From NCBI RefSeq assembly GCF_014595885.1, contig NZ_JABUKC010000001.1:1-64000 (forward strand): a stretch of DNA of 64,000 bases, in the 5' to 3' direction. The stretch comes from Microcella alkalica. Its GTDB lineage: Bacteria > Actinomycetota > Actinomycetes > Actinomycetales > Microbacteriaceae. The notes under the pieces are model-generated. The model was not told where the DNA came from. It saw only the letters and a program-made list of their open reading frames with translations, and did not search any database. Below, piece by piece: positions 53,438 to 60,924 of this stretch. Within the stretch, counting starts at the first letter, position 1; each line of letters starts with the position of its first letter. A program made the position numbers and the translations under genes.

Positions 53438-53444
53438 TACCTAA
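53426..53444 (-). promoter_or_regulatory. IdeR/DtxR iron box over the SIP start codon
   Basis: TGAGGTAAGCATTACCTAA is a near-perfect inverted repeat of the iron-box type (TTAGGTAATGCTTACCTCA on the coding strand). It contains the ATG of the SIP gene (53435-53437) and abuts the CATACT -10 box, so the bound repressor would block the leaderless transcript's start site. Confidence 0.85.
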
Positions 53445-53540
53445 GTATGACCGAGGCCGCGCGCACCCCGCCACCCCACTTCGACGCGGTTCGTCTGGGA
53501 ACTGCCTCCACGTCTCCTTCACGCCTCGGAGCACCGCGAC

Positions 53541-53578
53541 TAGCCTGGGGTGGTCCCTGGGCCTCGATCGGCCCGGGG
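53541..53578 (+). promoter_or_regulatory. Promoter and 5'-terminal hairpin of YtxH-like gene
   Basis: TAGCCT (53541-53546) predicts transcription from about 53554. A hairpin starts there at once: 9-bp arms 53555-53563 and 53570-53578 (one G-U) with loop TCGATC. A 5'-end stem of this kind commonly stabilises mRNA. GGAGAGAGG before the ATG at 53605 is the ribosome site. Confidence 0.55.
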
Positions 53579-53604
53579 GCTCGACGACGGAGAGAGGTAC
53601 GACA

Positions 53605-53952
53605 ATGCGCGGAAAGATCCTGTTCCTGACCGGCCTGGGTGTCGGCTACGTGCTCGGCACGAAGGCGGGTCGCGAGAAGTACGACCAGATCACGAAGGCG
53701 GCCAGCCGCTTCTGGAACGACCCGCGGGTGCAGACCCGCGTCGACCAGGTCGAGGATTTCGTCAAGGAGAAGGCGCCCGAGGTCGCCGAGTTCGTCAGCG
53801 GCAACGCCAAGAACGTCGCCTCGAAGGTGGCCGGCAAGAAGAACGGCGCGAAGTCGGCCTCGAGCACGAGTGCGACGACCGGCTCGACCGGCTCCGGATC
53901 GACCACGACGCGCTCGACCGGGTCGGGCACGACGGCGTCGAGCACCTCCTGA
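53605..53952 (+). CDS. YtxH-like small membrane-associated protein
   Basis: The 115-aa protein starts with a hydrophobic LFLTGLGVGYVLGTKAGREKYDQI segment typical of YtxH-domain proteins, followed by an amphipathic helix (RVDQVEDFVKEKAPEVAEFV) and a low-complexity Ser/Thr/Gly tail. Function is unknown; relatives are stress-associated. It heads a cluster with a holin-X-like and a DUF3618 protein, which is common in Actinobacteria. Confidence 0.85.
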   Translation: MRGKILFLTGLGVGYVLGTKAGREKYDQITKAASRFWNDPRVQTRVDQVEDFVKEKAPEVAEFVSGNAKNVASKVAGKKNGAKSASSTSATTGSTGSGSTTTRSTGSGTTASSTS

Positions 53953-53971
53953 TCTCGCACGGAGGCGCTCG

Positions 53972-54388
53972 ATGACGACCCCACGCTCGACCCCCTCGCC
54001 CGCCGCTGAGCGGCGCGGCCTCTTCGCGCTCATCGCCGACGTGCCGCGGCTGATCGGCGACCTCGTGCGTGCCGAGATCGCGTCGCTCAAGGCTGAGATC
54101 GCCGCCAAGCTCAAGCAGGCGGGCATCGGCGCGGGGCTGCTCGTCGGCGCGGGCGTGTTCGCGTTCTTCGCGGCGCTCGTGCTCATCGCCGCGGGAGTGC
54201 TCGCGCTCTCGCTCGTGCTGCCCGCGTGGGCGGCGGCGCTCATCATCGGCGTCGTGCTGCTCATCATCGCGGGCGTCATCGCCGCGGTCGGCGTGAACCA
54301 TCTCAAGAAGGGCGTTCCGCCGACCCCCACCGACACGCTCGAGAGCGTGCAGGAAGACGTCCGCGCCGTGCGCGGGCTGAGGAAGTGA
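53972..54388 (+). CDS. Phage-holin-like superfamily (DUF1469/Actinobacterial holin-X type) membrane protein
   Basis: The 138-aa protein has an N-terminal LFALIADVPRLIGDLVRAEIASLKAEI amphipathic region and two long hydrophobic helices (GLLVGAGVFAFFAALVLIAAGVLAL and AALIIGVVLLIIAGVIAAVGV). This matches the actinobacterial holin-X-like family. Despite the name, chromosomal members are not shown to be lytic. The start is 19 nt after the YtxH-like gene, with GGAGG upstream; DUF3618 follows after 8 nt. Confidence 0.83.
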   Translation: MTTPRSTPSPAAERRGLFALIADVPRLIGDLVRAEIASLKAEIAAKLKQAGIGAGLLVGAGVFAFFAALVLIAAGVLALSLVLPAWAAALIIGVVLLIIAGVIAAVGVNHLKKGVPPTPTDTLESVQEDVRAVRGLRK

Positions 54389-54396
54389 GAGAAGCC

Positions 54397-54693
54397 ATGA
54401 CCGATTCGCCCACCACCGCCTCGACCACCGCCGGCGCCGGCTACTCGCCCGCGACGACTGGGCCGTCGGCGGCCAGCACCCCCTCGGCCTCCGTGGAGGA
54501 GACCCGGCGCAAGCTCGAGCAGACGCTCGACGCGATCGAGGAGAAGCTCGACGTCAAGAAGCAGGCCGGGCAGGTCGCCGAGCGCGTGCAGCGCTCCTAC
54601 AACGACAACCCCGTGCCCTGGATCATCGGCGCGACCGCGGTGGCGATCGGCGTGATCGGCCTCGTCGCCTGGGCGATCCTCTCCGACGACTAG
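54397..54693 (+). CDS. DUF3618 family protein
   Basis: The 98-aa protein has the DUF3618 core (VEETRRKLEQTLDAIEEKLDV, residues about 30-50) and one C-terminal transmembrane helix (WIIGATAVAIGVIGLVAWAIL). Function is unknown. It is the third gene of the YtxH/holin-X/DUF3618 unit, and a strong hairpin terminator follows after 17 nt. Confidence 0.85.
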   Translation: MTDSPTTASTTAGAGYSPATTGPSAASTPSASVEETRRKLEQTLDAIEEKLDVKKQAGQVAERVQRSYNDNPVPWIIGATAVAIGVIGLVAWAILSDD

Positions 54694-54710
54694 GCGTCCC
54701 TCACGCCGTC

Positions 54711-54754
54711 AACGGCGCCCGCAGCCCCGGAATTCCGGCACTGCGGGCGCCGTT
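54711..54754 (+). terminator. Hairpin terminator after DUF3618 gene
   Basis: Perfect 14-bp arms AACGGCGCCCGCAG (54711-54724) and CTGCGGGCGCCGTT (54741-54754) surround a 16-nt loop that itself contains the palindrome CCGGAATTCCGG. No T tract is present. Confidence 0.75.
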
Positions 54755-54819
54755 CGGCGTTCCCGGGGCCGCCGGCGCTCGATTAGGCGAGCGCAGCATC
54801 CGGGGTGACAATGAGGGGG

Positions 54820-55653
54820 ATGTCCTCCTCGACGCGAGATGCGATCATCGACCGCACCCCCACCGGTTCCCTCCCGGTGATCAAACCCCTGCTCGGGTGG
54901 CGCGTGCTCGTGCCCCGCGGGGGCAAGTGGGGCGACGGCATCGCCGCGGGCCTGCGCGCGCTCGGCGCGGCTCCCGTCATCGCGCCCCTCATCAACTTCG
55001 CCGGCACCGAGAACCCCGACGAGCTCGTCGCCGAGCTCGACCGCCTGCGCGAGGGCCGCTACGCGTGGCTCGTCGTGACGAGCGCGACGACCGTCGACGT
55101 GCTCGTCGGGCAGGGCGTGCACGTGCCGGAGGGCACCCGCGTGGCCGCGGTCGGCGAGACCACCGCGAACGCGCTGCAGCTCGCCGGGTACCCCGTGCAC
55201 TTCGTGCCGAGCGACCACTCGGCGCGGGGGCTCGTCAAGGAGTGGCCGGGCGAGGTCGCCGACGGCGACGTGCTCGTGCCGCAGTCCGAGATCGCCGAGC
55301 CGACCCTTGTCAGCGGACTGCGTGAGCGCGGCATCGCAGCGCGATTCGTGAGCGCGTACCGCACCGTCGGGGTGGCGGCCCCGGCATCCGTCGTGGAAGA
55401 CGTCGCCGAAGGACGCATCCGCGCGCTCCTCGTGAGCTCCGGCAGCGTCGCCCGGCAGATCGCGGAGCAGTTCGCGCCGCTGCCCGAGTCGACCGTGGTC
55501 GTCTGCATCGGCCCGCGCACCGCCTTCGACGCGCGCGCGGCCGGCCTTCGCGTCGACCGCATCGCCGAGGAGCGGTCGTCGGCGGCGCTGATCCGCGCGC
55601 TCGCCGAGTTCGCGATGGATCCGGAGGATCGCCGCCCGCCCGTCATCCCGTAG
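54820..55653 (+). CDS. hemD: Uroporphyrinogen-III synthase
   Basis: HemD closes and inverts ring D of hydroxymethylbilane, the step between HemC and HemE. The 277-aa protein has the two-domain HemD pattern: GWRVLVPRGGKWGDGIAAGLRALGAAPVIAPLINF, WLVVTSATTVDVL, VAAVGETTANALQLAGYPVHFVP, ALLVSSGSVARQIAEQF and VVCIGPRTAFDARAAGLRV. The ATG at 54820 is preferred over an in-frame TTG-type start upstream because GACAAT (54807-54812) lies 7 nt ahead. It is detached from the other hem genes by about 8 kb. Confidence 0.88.
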   Translation: MSSSTRDAIIDRTPTGSLPVIKPLLGWRVLVPRGGKWGDGIAAGLRALGAAPVIAPLINFAGTENPDELVAELDRLREGRYAWLVVTSATTVDVLVGQGVHVPEGTRVAAVGETTANALQLAGYPVHFVPSDHSARGLVKEWPGEVADGDVLVPQSEIAEPTLVSGLRERGIAARFVSAYRTVGVAAPASVVEDVAEGRIRALLVSSGSVARQIAEQFAPLPESTVVVCIGPRTAFDARAAGLRVDRIAEERSSAALIRALAEFAMDPEDRRPPVIP

Positions 55654-55678
55654 CGGATGCCCGGCGCGCGCCGCGCGG

Positions 55679-56704
55679 CTAGCCGAAGAGCAGCGCCGCC
55701 TCGTCGTAGCGAGACTGCGGCACCGTCTTGAGCGTGCCGAGGGCCTCCTCGAACGGCACATGCACGATCTCGGTGCCGCGCAGGGCGACCATGCGGCCCC
55801 ACTCGCCCTCGTTGACGGCGTTGATCGACGCCATGCCGAGGCGCGTGGCGAGCACGCGGTCGAAAGCGCTCGGGGTGCCGCCGCGCTGGATGTGCCCGAG
55901 CGTCGTCGCGCGCGTCTCGATGCCGGTGCGGGCTTCGATGAGCGGCGCGATGCGCTCGCCGATGCCGCCGAGGCGCGGGCGGCCGAAGGCGTCGAGGCCT
56001 CGCTCGGAGTGCGGCTCGTCATCCTCGGGCAGCGTGTAGCCCTCGGCGACGACGACGAGCGGCGCGCGGCCGCGGTCGTAGGCGCTCTTCACCCACGCGG
56101 CCACCTGGTCGAGGCTCGTCTTCTGCTCGGGGATGAGGATGGCGTGCGCGCCGGCGGCCATGCCCGAGTGCAGGGCGATCCAGCCGACGTGGCGGCCCAT
56201 GACCTCGGCGACCATGCAGCGGTTGTGCGCGTCGCCCGTGGTGCGCAGGCGGTCCATCGCCTCGGTCGCGATGCCGACGGCGGTGTCGAAGCCGAAGGTG
56301 TAGTCGGTGGCGTCGAGGTCGTTGTCGACCGTCTTGGGCACGCCCACGATCTTGACCCCCGCATCCGTCAGCCGCTTCGCGGCCGCGAGCGTGCCCTCGC
56401 CGCCGATCGCGATGAGGGCGTCGAGGCCGTTCTCAACCATGACCTCGTTGATGCGGTCGACGCCGCCGCGACCCTCAAAGGGGTTTGTGCGGCTCGTGCC
56501 GAGGATGGTGCCGCCGAGCTTGCTGATGCCCTTCACCTCGTGGCGCGACAGCGGCAGCGTGTCGTTCTCGACGAGGCCCTTCCAGCCGTCTTTGAACCCG
56601 ACGAACTCGTGCCCGTGCACGGTGGTGCCGACGAGCACCGCCCCGCGGATGACGGCGTTGAGGCCCGGGGCGTCGCCGCCTGAGGTCAGCATTCCGATGC
56701 GCAT
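55679..56704 (-). CDS. pfkA: 6-phosphofructokinase
   Basis: The 341-aa glycolytic kinase phosphorylates fructose-6-phosphate. It has RIGMLTSGGDAPGLNAVIRG, the phosphoryl-donor loop IGGEGTLAAAKRL, GVPKTVDNDLDATDYTFGFDTA and HIQRGGTPSAFDR. Gly (not Asp) after GGE favours ATP over pyrophosphate as donor, while the Lys in PKTVDND resembles the PPi group; this mix is typical of actinobacterial group III enzymes. The length is typical. It is divergent from the DUF4190-like gene. Confidence 0.95.
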   Translation of the reverse strand: MRIGMLTSGGDAPGLNAVIRGAVLVGTTVHGHEFVGFKDGWKGLVENDTLPLSRHEVKGISKLGGTILGTSRTNPFEGRGGVDRINEVMVENGLDALIAIGGEGTLAAAKRLTDAGVKIVGVPKTVDNDLDATDYTFGFDTAVGIATEAMDRLRTTGDAHNRCMVAEVMGRHVGWIALHSGMAAGAHAILIPEQKTSLDQVAAWVKSAYDRGRAPLVVVAEGYTLPEDDEPHSERGLDAFGRPRLGGIGERIAPLIEARTGIETRATTLGHIQRGGTPSAFDRVLATRLGMASINAVNEGEWGRMVALRGTEIVHVPFEEALGTLKTVPQSRYDEAALLFG

Positions 56705-56797
56705 GGGCTCTATCTAAGTCGAGGGAGGGTCGTCCGACGAAAACGGGGCGCTCGCGCCAGAGCCTTGCGCCTCTGTCGCTGGGCGGATGCTCGGCGC

Positions 56798-56831
56798 TAG
56801 AGTGCGCGCTGAGAGCACCCGAGGGGTGCTC
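56798..56831 (+). promoter_or_regulatory. Promoter and 5'-terminal hairpin of DUF4190-like gene
   Basis: TAGAGT (56798-56803) predicts a start near 56811. GAGCACCC (56813-56820) and GGGTGCTC (56824-56831) form an 8-bp hairpin with a 3-nt loop at the very 5' end of the mRNA. An AGGAGA ribosome site precedes the ATG at 56864. Confidence 0.5.
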
Positions 56832-56863
56832 GACCTCCACCCCGCCTGCGACAGGAGACCGCG

Positions 56864-57301
56864 ATGACCGACCCCACTACGCCCGGCGACCCGGCCGCTC
56901 AGCCGGCCCAGCCCGCCGCCGCCCCGGCCTCGTACCCGGCGGCGCCGCCCGCGCCGGCCGCGCCCGCCTACTCGGCGCCCGCCACCGCCACCGGTGAGGA
57001 CCCGGGCCGCACGCTCGGCATCATCGCCCTCGTGTTCGCCTTCCTCTTCCAGATCGTCGGCCTCATCCTCGGCATCGTCGCGCGCAACAAGTCGAAGGCC
57101 GCGGGCTACAAGAACGGCCTCGCGACCGCCGCGATCTGGCTCAGCATCGTCTTCATGGTGCTCGGCCTCATCATCGGCATCGGGGCGATCGTCGCCGGCG
57201 GTGCGCTGTTCGGCGGTTTCATCGGCCAGGTCGCCGAGGTCTGCAACGAGCTCGGCACGGGCGTCTGGGAGATCGACGGCGTCACCTACACCTGCGAGTA
57301 G
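56864..57301 (+). CDS. DUF4190-like membrane protein
   Basis: The 145-aa protein has a Pro/Ala-rich cytoplasmic N-terminus (about 45 residues), two transmembrane helices (LGIIALVFAFLFQIVGLILGIVA and GLATAAIWLSIVFMVLGLIIGI) separated by the basic loop RNKSKAAGYKNG, and an extracytoplasmic tail with two cysteines (EVCNELGTG, VTYTCE). This is the DUF4190-type layout; function is unknown. It has its own promoter and a good ribosome site. Confidence 0.8.
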   Translation: MTDPTTPGDPAAQPAQPAAAPASYPAAPPAPAAPAYSAPATATGEDPGRTLGIIALVFAFLFQIVGLILGIVARNKSKAAGYKNGLATAAIWLSIVFMVLGLIIGIGAIVAGGALFGGFIGQVAEVCNELGTGVWEIDGVTYTCE

Positions 57302-57367
57302 TCCCTCGCTGCGTCGGGGCGGCGGATGCGCATCGAGCGTCCAGCCGCCCCGACTAGTTTTCGCCTC

Positions 57368-57787
57368 ATGACGTCGCCCTCCCTCCTCGACCTCGCCGAC
57401 GAGCAGTACGTGCTGCTGACGACGACCCGGAGGTCGGGCGTCGACGTCGCCACTCCCGTGTGGGTGGGCCGCGATGGCGACGCGCTCATCGTCACGACCG
57501 CGCGCGATGCCGGCTAGACGAAGCGCATCCGCCACACGCCGCGCGTCACGCTGCAGGCGTGCGATCGCGTCGGGCGCCCGCTCGACGGCGCCCCCGTGGT
57601 GGTCGGGCACGCCGTCGTCGACGAGAGCGCCGAGGGGCGCGAGCGGCTCGTGGCGCTCTTCAAGCGGAAGTACGGGGCCCAGTACCTGGCGATCCTCGGC
57701 CTGCAGAAGCTGCGCGGCACGACCGATCGCTCGGTCACGCTGCGCATCACCGCGCCGGTCGCCTCGGGCGGGCACCCGGCCGAGTAG
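57368..57787 (+). pseudogene. PPOX-class F420-dependent oxidoreductase, amber-interrupted
   Basis: Reading one frame from ATG 57368 to TAG 57785-57787 gives a 139-codon pyridoxamine-oxidase-fold protein (LADEQYVLLTTTRRSGVDVATPVWVGR, KRIRHTPRVTLQACDRVGRP, LVALFKRKYGAQYLAILGLQ). A single in-frame TAG at 57515-57517 replaces the codon before TKRIRH, where the family usually has Lys (AAG; one base change). No frameshift exists and both halves remain well conserved, so this is a very recent nonsense mutation, a sequencing error or a readthrough case. TAGTTT (57355-57360) 7 nt before the ATG is a leaderless -10. Confidence 0.83.
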
Positions 57788-57820
57788 GCGGCGTCGGATG
57801 CTGCGCCTACCCTTGCCCGC

Positions 57821-58855
57821 ATGACGACCGTCGCCGACGCGCGCCCCGCGCCGGGCTCGGCGACCCCCGACGCGGCCGGCGTCTACGCTCCCGGCCGGCC
57901 GGTGGATCTGCGGCTCACGCTCTTCCCGCTGCGTCGCGGCCACGCCGACCCGACGCTGCAGTGGACGGTCGACGGGGCCGCGTGGCGCACCCAGCGCACC
58001 CCCGAGGGCCCGGCCCTGCTGCGGATGCTCGCCCACCGCGCGACCGCGCCCGATGGCTCGCCCGCCACCGCCGTCGAGCTCGCCGCCTGGGGCCCCGGCG
58101 CCGCGTGGTCGATCGACCACGCGCCCGAGCTGCTCGGCGAGGGCGACGACTGGAGCGAGCTCGACGCGCTGCTCGCGGCGCACGCAGCGGACGAGGCGGG
58201 CGGGCGCTACCCGCGCGGCGTCGTCGCGGGGCTCGCCCGGCTGCGACGGCAGCACCCCGGCCTGCGGCTGCTGCGCACCGGCATCGTGCTCGACTCCGCC
58301 GTCGGGGCGGTGCTCGAGCAGAAGGTCACGGGCGTCGAGGCGCGGCGCGCGTGGCGCACGCTCATCCGGCAGCACGGCGAGGTGCCGCCCGGGCCCGCGC
58401 CGGAGGGCATGCGTGTCTTGCCCGACGCCGAGCGCTGGCGCAGCATCCCCGACCACGACTGGCACCGCGCCGGGGTCGGCCCGCAGCGCATGCGCACGCT
58501 GCGCCGCATGATGGCGGTCGCGCCGGCGCTCGAGCGCACGCTCGCGCACGGCCGCGGCGGGGCGGCGGTCACGGCGGCGCTCACGTCGATCCCGGGGGTG
58601 GGGGTGTGGACGGCGGCGGAGATCACCCAGCGCGCCCACGGCGACGCGGATGCGATCAGCGTCGGCGACTTCCACCTCGCGGGGCTCGTCGGGCACGTGC
58701 TCACCGGGTCGCGCACCGAAGACGCGGGCATGCTGCGACTGCTCGAGCCGTTCTCCGCTCATCGGCAGCGGGTCGTGCGGCTCGTCATGCTGACCGGCTC
58801 GACGGCGCCCCGCCAGGGGCCGCGCATGACGATCCAGGACCACCGCGGGCACTGA
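57821..58855 (+). CDS. DNA-3-methyladenine glycosylase (AlkA type)
   Basis: The 344-aa base-excision repair protein has the helix-hairpin-helix LTSIPGVGVWTAAEITQRA followed by the catalytic-Asp strand DADAISVGDFHLAGLVG, preceded by the AlkA-like N-terminal domain (VDLRLTLFPLRRGHADPTLQW, TGIVLDSAVGAVLEQKVTGVEA). It should remove alkylated bases. TACCCT (57808-57813) lies 7 nt before the ATG, giving a leaderless mRNA. A GNAT gene follows after 24 nt. Confidence 0.9.
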   Translation: MTTVADARPAPGSATPDAAGVYAPGRPVDLRLTLFPLRRGHADPTLQWTVDGAAWRTQRTPEGPALLRMLAHRATAPDGSPATAVELAAWGPGAAWSIDHAPELLGEGDDWSELDALLAAHAADEAGGRYPRGVVAGLARLRRQHPGLRLLRTGIVLDSAVGAVLEQKVTGVEARRAWRTLIRQHGEVPPGPAPEGMRVLPDAERWRSIPDHDWHRAGVGPQRMRTLRRMMAVAPALERTLAHGRGGAAVTAALTSIPGVGVWTAAEITQRAHGDADAISVGDFHLAGLVGHVLTGSRTEDAGMLRLLEPFSAHRQRVVRLVMLTGSTAPRQGPRMTIQDHRGH

Positions 58856-58879
58856 CCGAAAGCACACGAAAGAGCCGAC

Positions 58880-59461
58880 ATGCCGCACGTCATCAAGCCG
58901 CTCACCGCCGAGACATTCCCCGCGTGGCTTGCGCTCGCGCAGAAGCACAATGGCGTGTGGGGCGGCTGCTACTGCTCGTACTTCCACGGCGACACCGCGG
59001 GGACCGTGAAGGCCGACTACGACCGGGCGACGTTCAAGCGGCGGCTCGTCGAGGAGGGGGTCGCTCACGCGGCGCTGGTCTTCGACGGCGACGACGCGAT
59101 CGCCTGGTGCGAGTACGGCAGCCCGATCGAGCTTCCGAACATCTACCACCGCAAGCAGTACGACGCGGGCGAGTCGAGACCGGCTCCGTGGCGTATCACG
59201 TGCTTCTTCGTCGACCGCGACCACCGCCGCTCGGGCGTCGCCCGCGGGGCTCTCGATGGTGCGCTCGCCCTCATCGCCGCGGCCGGAGGCGGCGAAGTGG
59301 TGTCGTTCCCGAATGAGCTCGTGCCCGGCAAGCGCACCTCGTCATCGTTTCTCCACAACGGCACGCGGGCGATGTTCGAGAAGGCCGGGTTCACGTTCGA
59401 GCGGCACATCGGCACGAGCAAGACGGTGATGCGCATCACGGTGCTGCCAGCGAGCTTCTGA
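58880..59461 (+). CDS. GNAT family N-acetyltransferase
   Basis: The 193-aa protein has a GNAT core: WRITCFFVDRDHRRSGVARGALDGALALIAAAGG holds the beta4 strand and the R-x-x-G-x-A acetyl-CoA loop, and FEKAGFTFERHIG is the C-terminal strand-helix. The N-terminal half is Cys- and aromatic-rich (GVWGGCYCSYFHGD). The substrate is unknown. It begins 24 nt after the glycosylase gene, with a modest ribosome site. Confidence 0.82.
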   Translation: MPHVIKPLTAETFPAWLALAQKHNGVWGGCYCSYFHGDTAGTVKADYDRATFKRRLVEEGVAHAALVFDGDDAIAWCEYGSPIELPNIYHRKQYDAGESRPAPWRITCFFVDRDHRRSGVARGALDGALALIAAAGGGEVVSFPNELVPGKRTSSSFLHNGTRAMFEKAGFTFERHIGTSKTVMRITVLPASF

Positions 59462-59558
59462 TGTTTGCGGACCACCGCGGGCACGGAGCGGGGGCTGCGG
59501 TTGGAGGTGGCCGACAGGCGGCGCGACGGCCGGATGCTCGGCTCGTAGCCTCGGCGGA

Positions 59559-60107
59559 GTGAACATGCTCTTCCGCCTGCTGTGGCTCAGCATCCGCTCG
59601 CGATTCGGGCCGCGCCTGGCGCCGACGGATGTGGCGCGCACGACGTTCCGCGTCTGGCCGACCGACCTCGACGTGCTCAACCACATGAACAACGGCGTGT
59701 ACCTGTCGATCATGGATCTGGGGCGCATCGACCTCATGGCCCGCTCGGGCGTCTGGCCCGAGCTGCGCCGCCGCGGGTACTACCCGGTCGTCGTGAGCTC
59801 GACGATCACCTACCGCCGCTCGCTCGAGCCGTGGCAGCGGTTCACGGTCGAGAGCCGCATCGTCGGCCTCGACGAGGTCGCCGGCTACGTCGAGCAGCGC
59901 TTCGTGCGCGACGGCGAGGTGTGCGCGCGCGGCGTGATCAAGGCGCGGTTCCTGAAGAAGTCGGGCGGCATCGTGCCGATTCCCGAGCTCGCCGAGCTGT
60001 TCGGCCTCGACCCGCAGAACCACCCGCTGCCGTCGTGGCTCGCCGACTGGAGCGCCGCCGCGAGCCTGCCGCCGCGCCGCGAGCCGACGCCGAGCGTGTG
60101 GGACTGA
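59559..60107 (+). CDS. Hotdog-fold acyl-CoA thioesterase (THEM6/4HBT-like)
   Basis: The 182-aa protein has a hotdog core with the conserved PTDLDVLNHMNNGVYLSIMDLGRIDLMARSG helix and VVSSTITYRRSLEPWQRFTVESRIVGLDE strands, as in 4-hydroxybenzoyl-CoA-thioesterase relatives. It probably hydrolyses an acyl-CoA. The GTG at 59559 is leaderless behind TAGCCT (59546-59551). Confidence 0.87.
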   Translation: MNMLFRLLWLSIRSRFGPRLAPTDVARTTFRVWPTDLDVLNHMNNGVYLSIMDLGRIDLMARSGVWPELRRRGYYPVVVSSTITYRRSLEPWQRFTVESRIVGLDEVAGYVEQRFVRDGEVCARGVIKARFLKKSGGIVPIPELAELFGLDPQNHPLPSWLADWSAAASLPPRREPTPSVWD

Positions 60108-60156
60108 GCGGCGCGCGGGGGTGGCTCGTGGCGCTCCGGCTCGCTACGGTGCCAGG

Positions 60157-60573
60157 GTGAGCTCCGACGCCGCCCGACCCGCCCCCTCGACCGCCCCCGA
60201 CGACCGCAAGCCGCAGTCGGTGTACGGCGTCGGCAGCGAGCCCGACGTGCAGGCGAGCCTCGCGAACGAGCGCACGGCGCTGTCGTGGATCCGCACGGGC
60301 CTCGCGCTCGTCGCCGGCGGTGTCGCCCTCGCGACGCTCGCGAGCTTCGGCGAGCTGCCGACCGTCATCGTCGCGATCGCGGGCCTCGCGAGCCTCGGCG
60401 GCGGACTGCTCGCCGTGTGGGCGCTCGTGAGCTGGCGCCGCACCGAGCGGGCACTGCGCCTGCAGGAGCCGCTGCCCCCGCCCGCGGCGCTGCCGTGGCT
60501 GGTCGGCGCGGTCGTCGCCGTCGCGATCTTCCTCGCCGCGTTCTCGGCCTACCAGGCGCTGACGGGCGTCTGA
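60157..60573 (+). CDS. DUF202 (YidH-like) membrane protein, larger copy
   Basis: The 138-aa protein has a 30-residue polar N-terminus and the DUF202 core ANERTALSWIRTGLALVAGGVALATL plus two more helices. Function is unknown. GTG 60157 is chosen over upstream codons because TACGGT (60145-60150) lies 6 nt ahead. It overlaps a second DUF202 gene by 1 nt; such pairs are common. Confidence 0.85.
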   Translation: MSSDAARPAPSTAPDDRKPQSVYGVGSEPDVQASLANERTALSWIRTGLALVAGGVALATLASFGELPTVIVAIAGLASLGGGLLAVWALVSWRRTERALRLQEPLPPPAALPWLVGAVVAVAIFLAAFSAYQALTGV

Positions 60574-60884
60574 TGGTTCCGAGCGTCCAGGCCGGTTCGG
60601 CGAACCGCACGACTCTGTCGTGGCAGCGGACGTCGGCCTCGGCGGCGCTCGTGGCGATGTTCGCGGCCTTCACGGCGTTCCGCCTCGGCGAGCCCGGTGT
60701 CGCGATCGCCGCCGGTGTCGTGGCGGTCGGGGGGCTGGTGATCGGCGCGACGACGCCCCGGGTCTCGCGCCACCGGCCCGAGGAGCGGCACCCCTACCCG
60801 TACATCGTCCGGGGCGCGATCGTGCTCGGCATCACTGGTCTGCTCGGGGCGGCGCTCGCCGTCTACGCGCTCGCCGACGGGTAG
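60573..60884 (+). CDS. DUF202 membrane protein, smaller copy
   Basis: The 103-aa protein has the DUF202 signature NRTTLSWQRTSASAALVAMFAAFTAFRLG, a second helix, a basic loop (SRHRPEERHPYPY) and a third helix. Its ATG overlaps the stop of the larger DUF202 gene, so the two are co-translated and probably form a complex. A 57-nt inverted repeat follows 41 nt downstream. Confidence 0.85.
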   Translation: MVPSVQAGSANRTTLSWQRTSASAALVAMFAAFTAFRLGEPGVAIAAGVVAVGGLVIGATTPRVSRHRPEERHPYPYIVRGAIVLGITGLLGAALAVYALADG

Positions 60885-60924
60885 TCCGCGCCGCAGCGCC
60901 CCGGGTGCAGTCCTTATCGGCAGA

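Noticed and set aside
53972-54388. A prophage remnant based on the holin-like protein.
   Set aside because: It lies in a YtxH/holin-X/DUF3618 cassette common on actinobacterial chromosomes, with host-like composition and no other phage genes.
55679-56704. Pyrophosphate-dependent phosphofructokinase.
   Set aside because: The donor loop reads GGEGT, with Gly where PPi-dependent enzymes have Asp, so ATP dependence is more likely despite the PKTVDND lysine.
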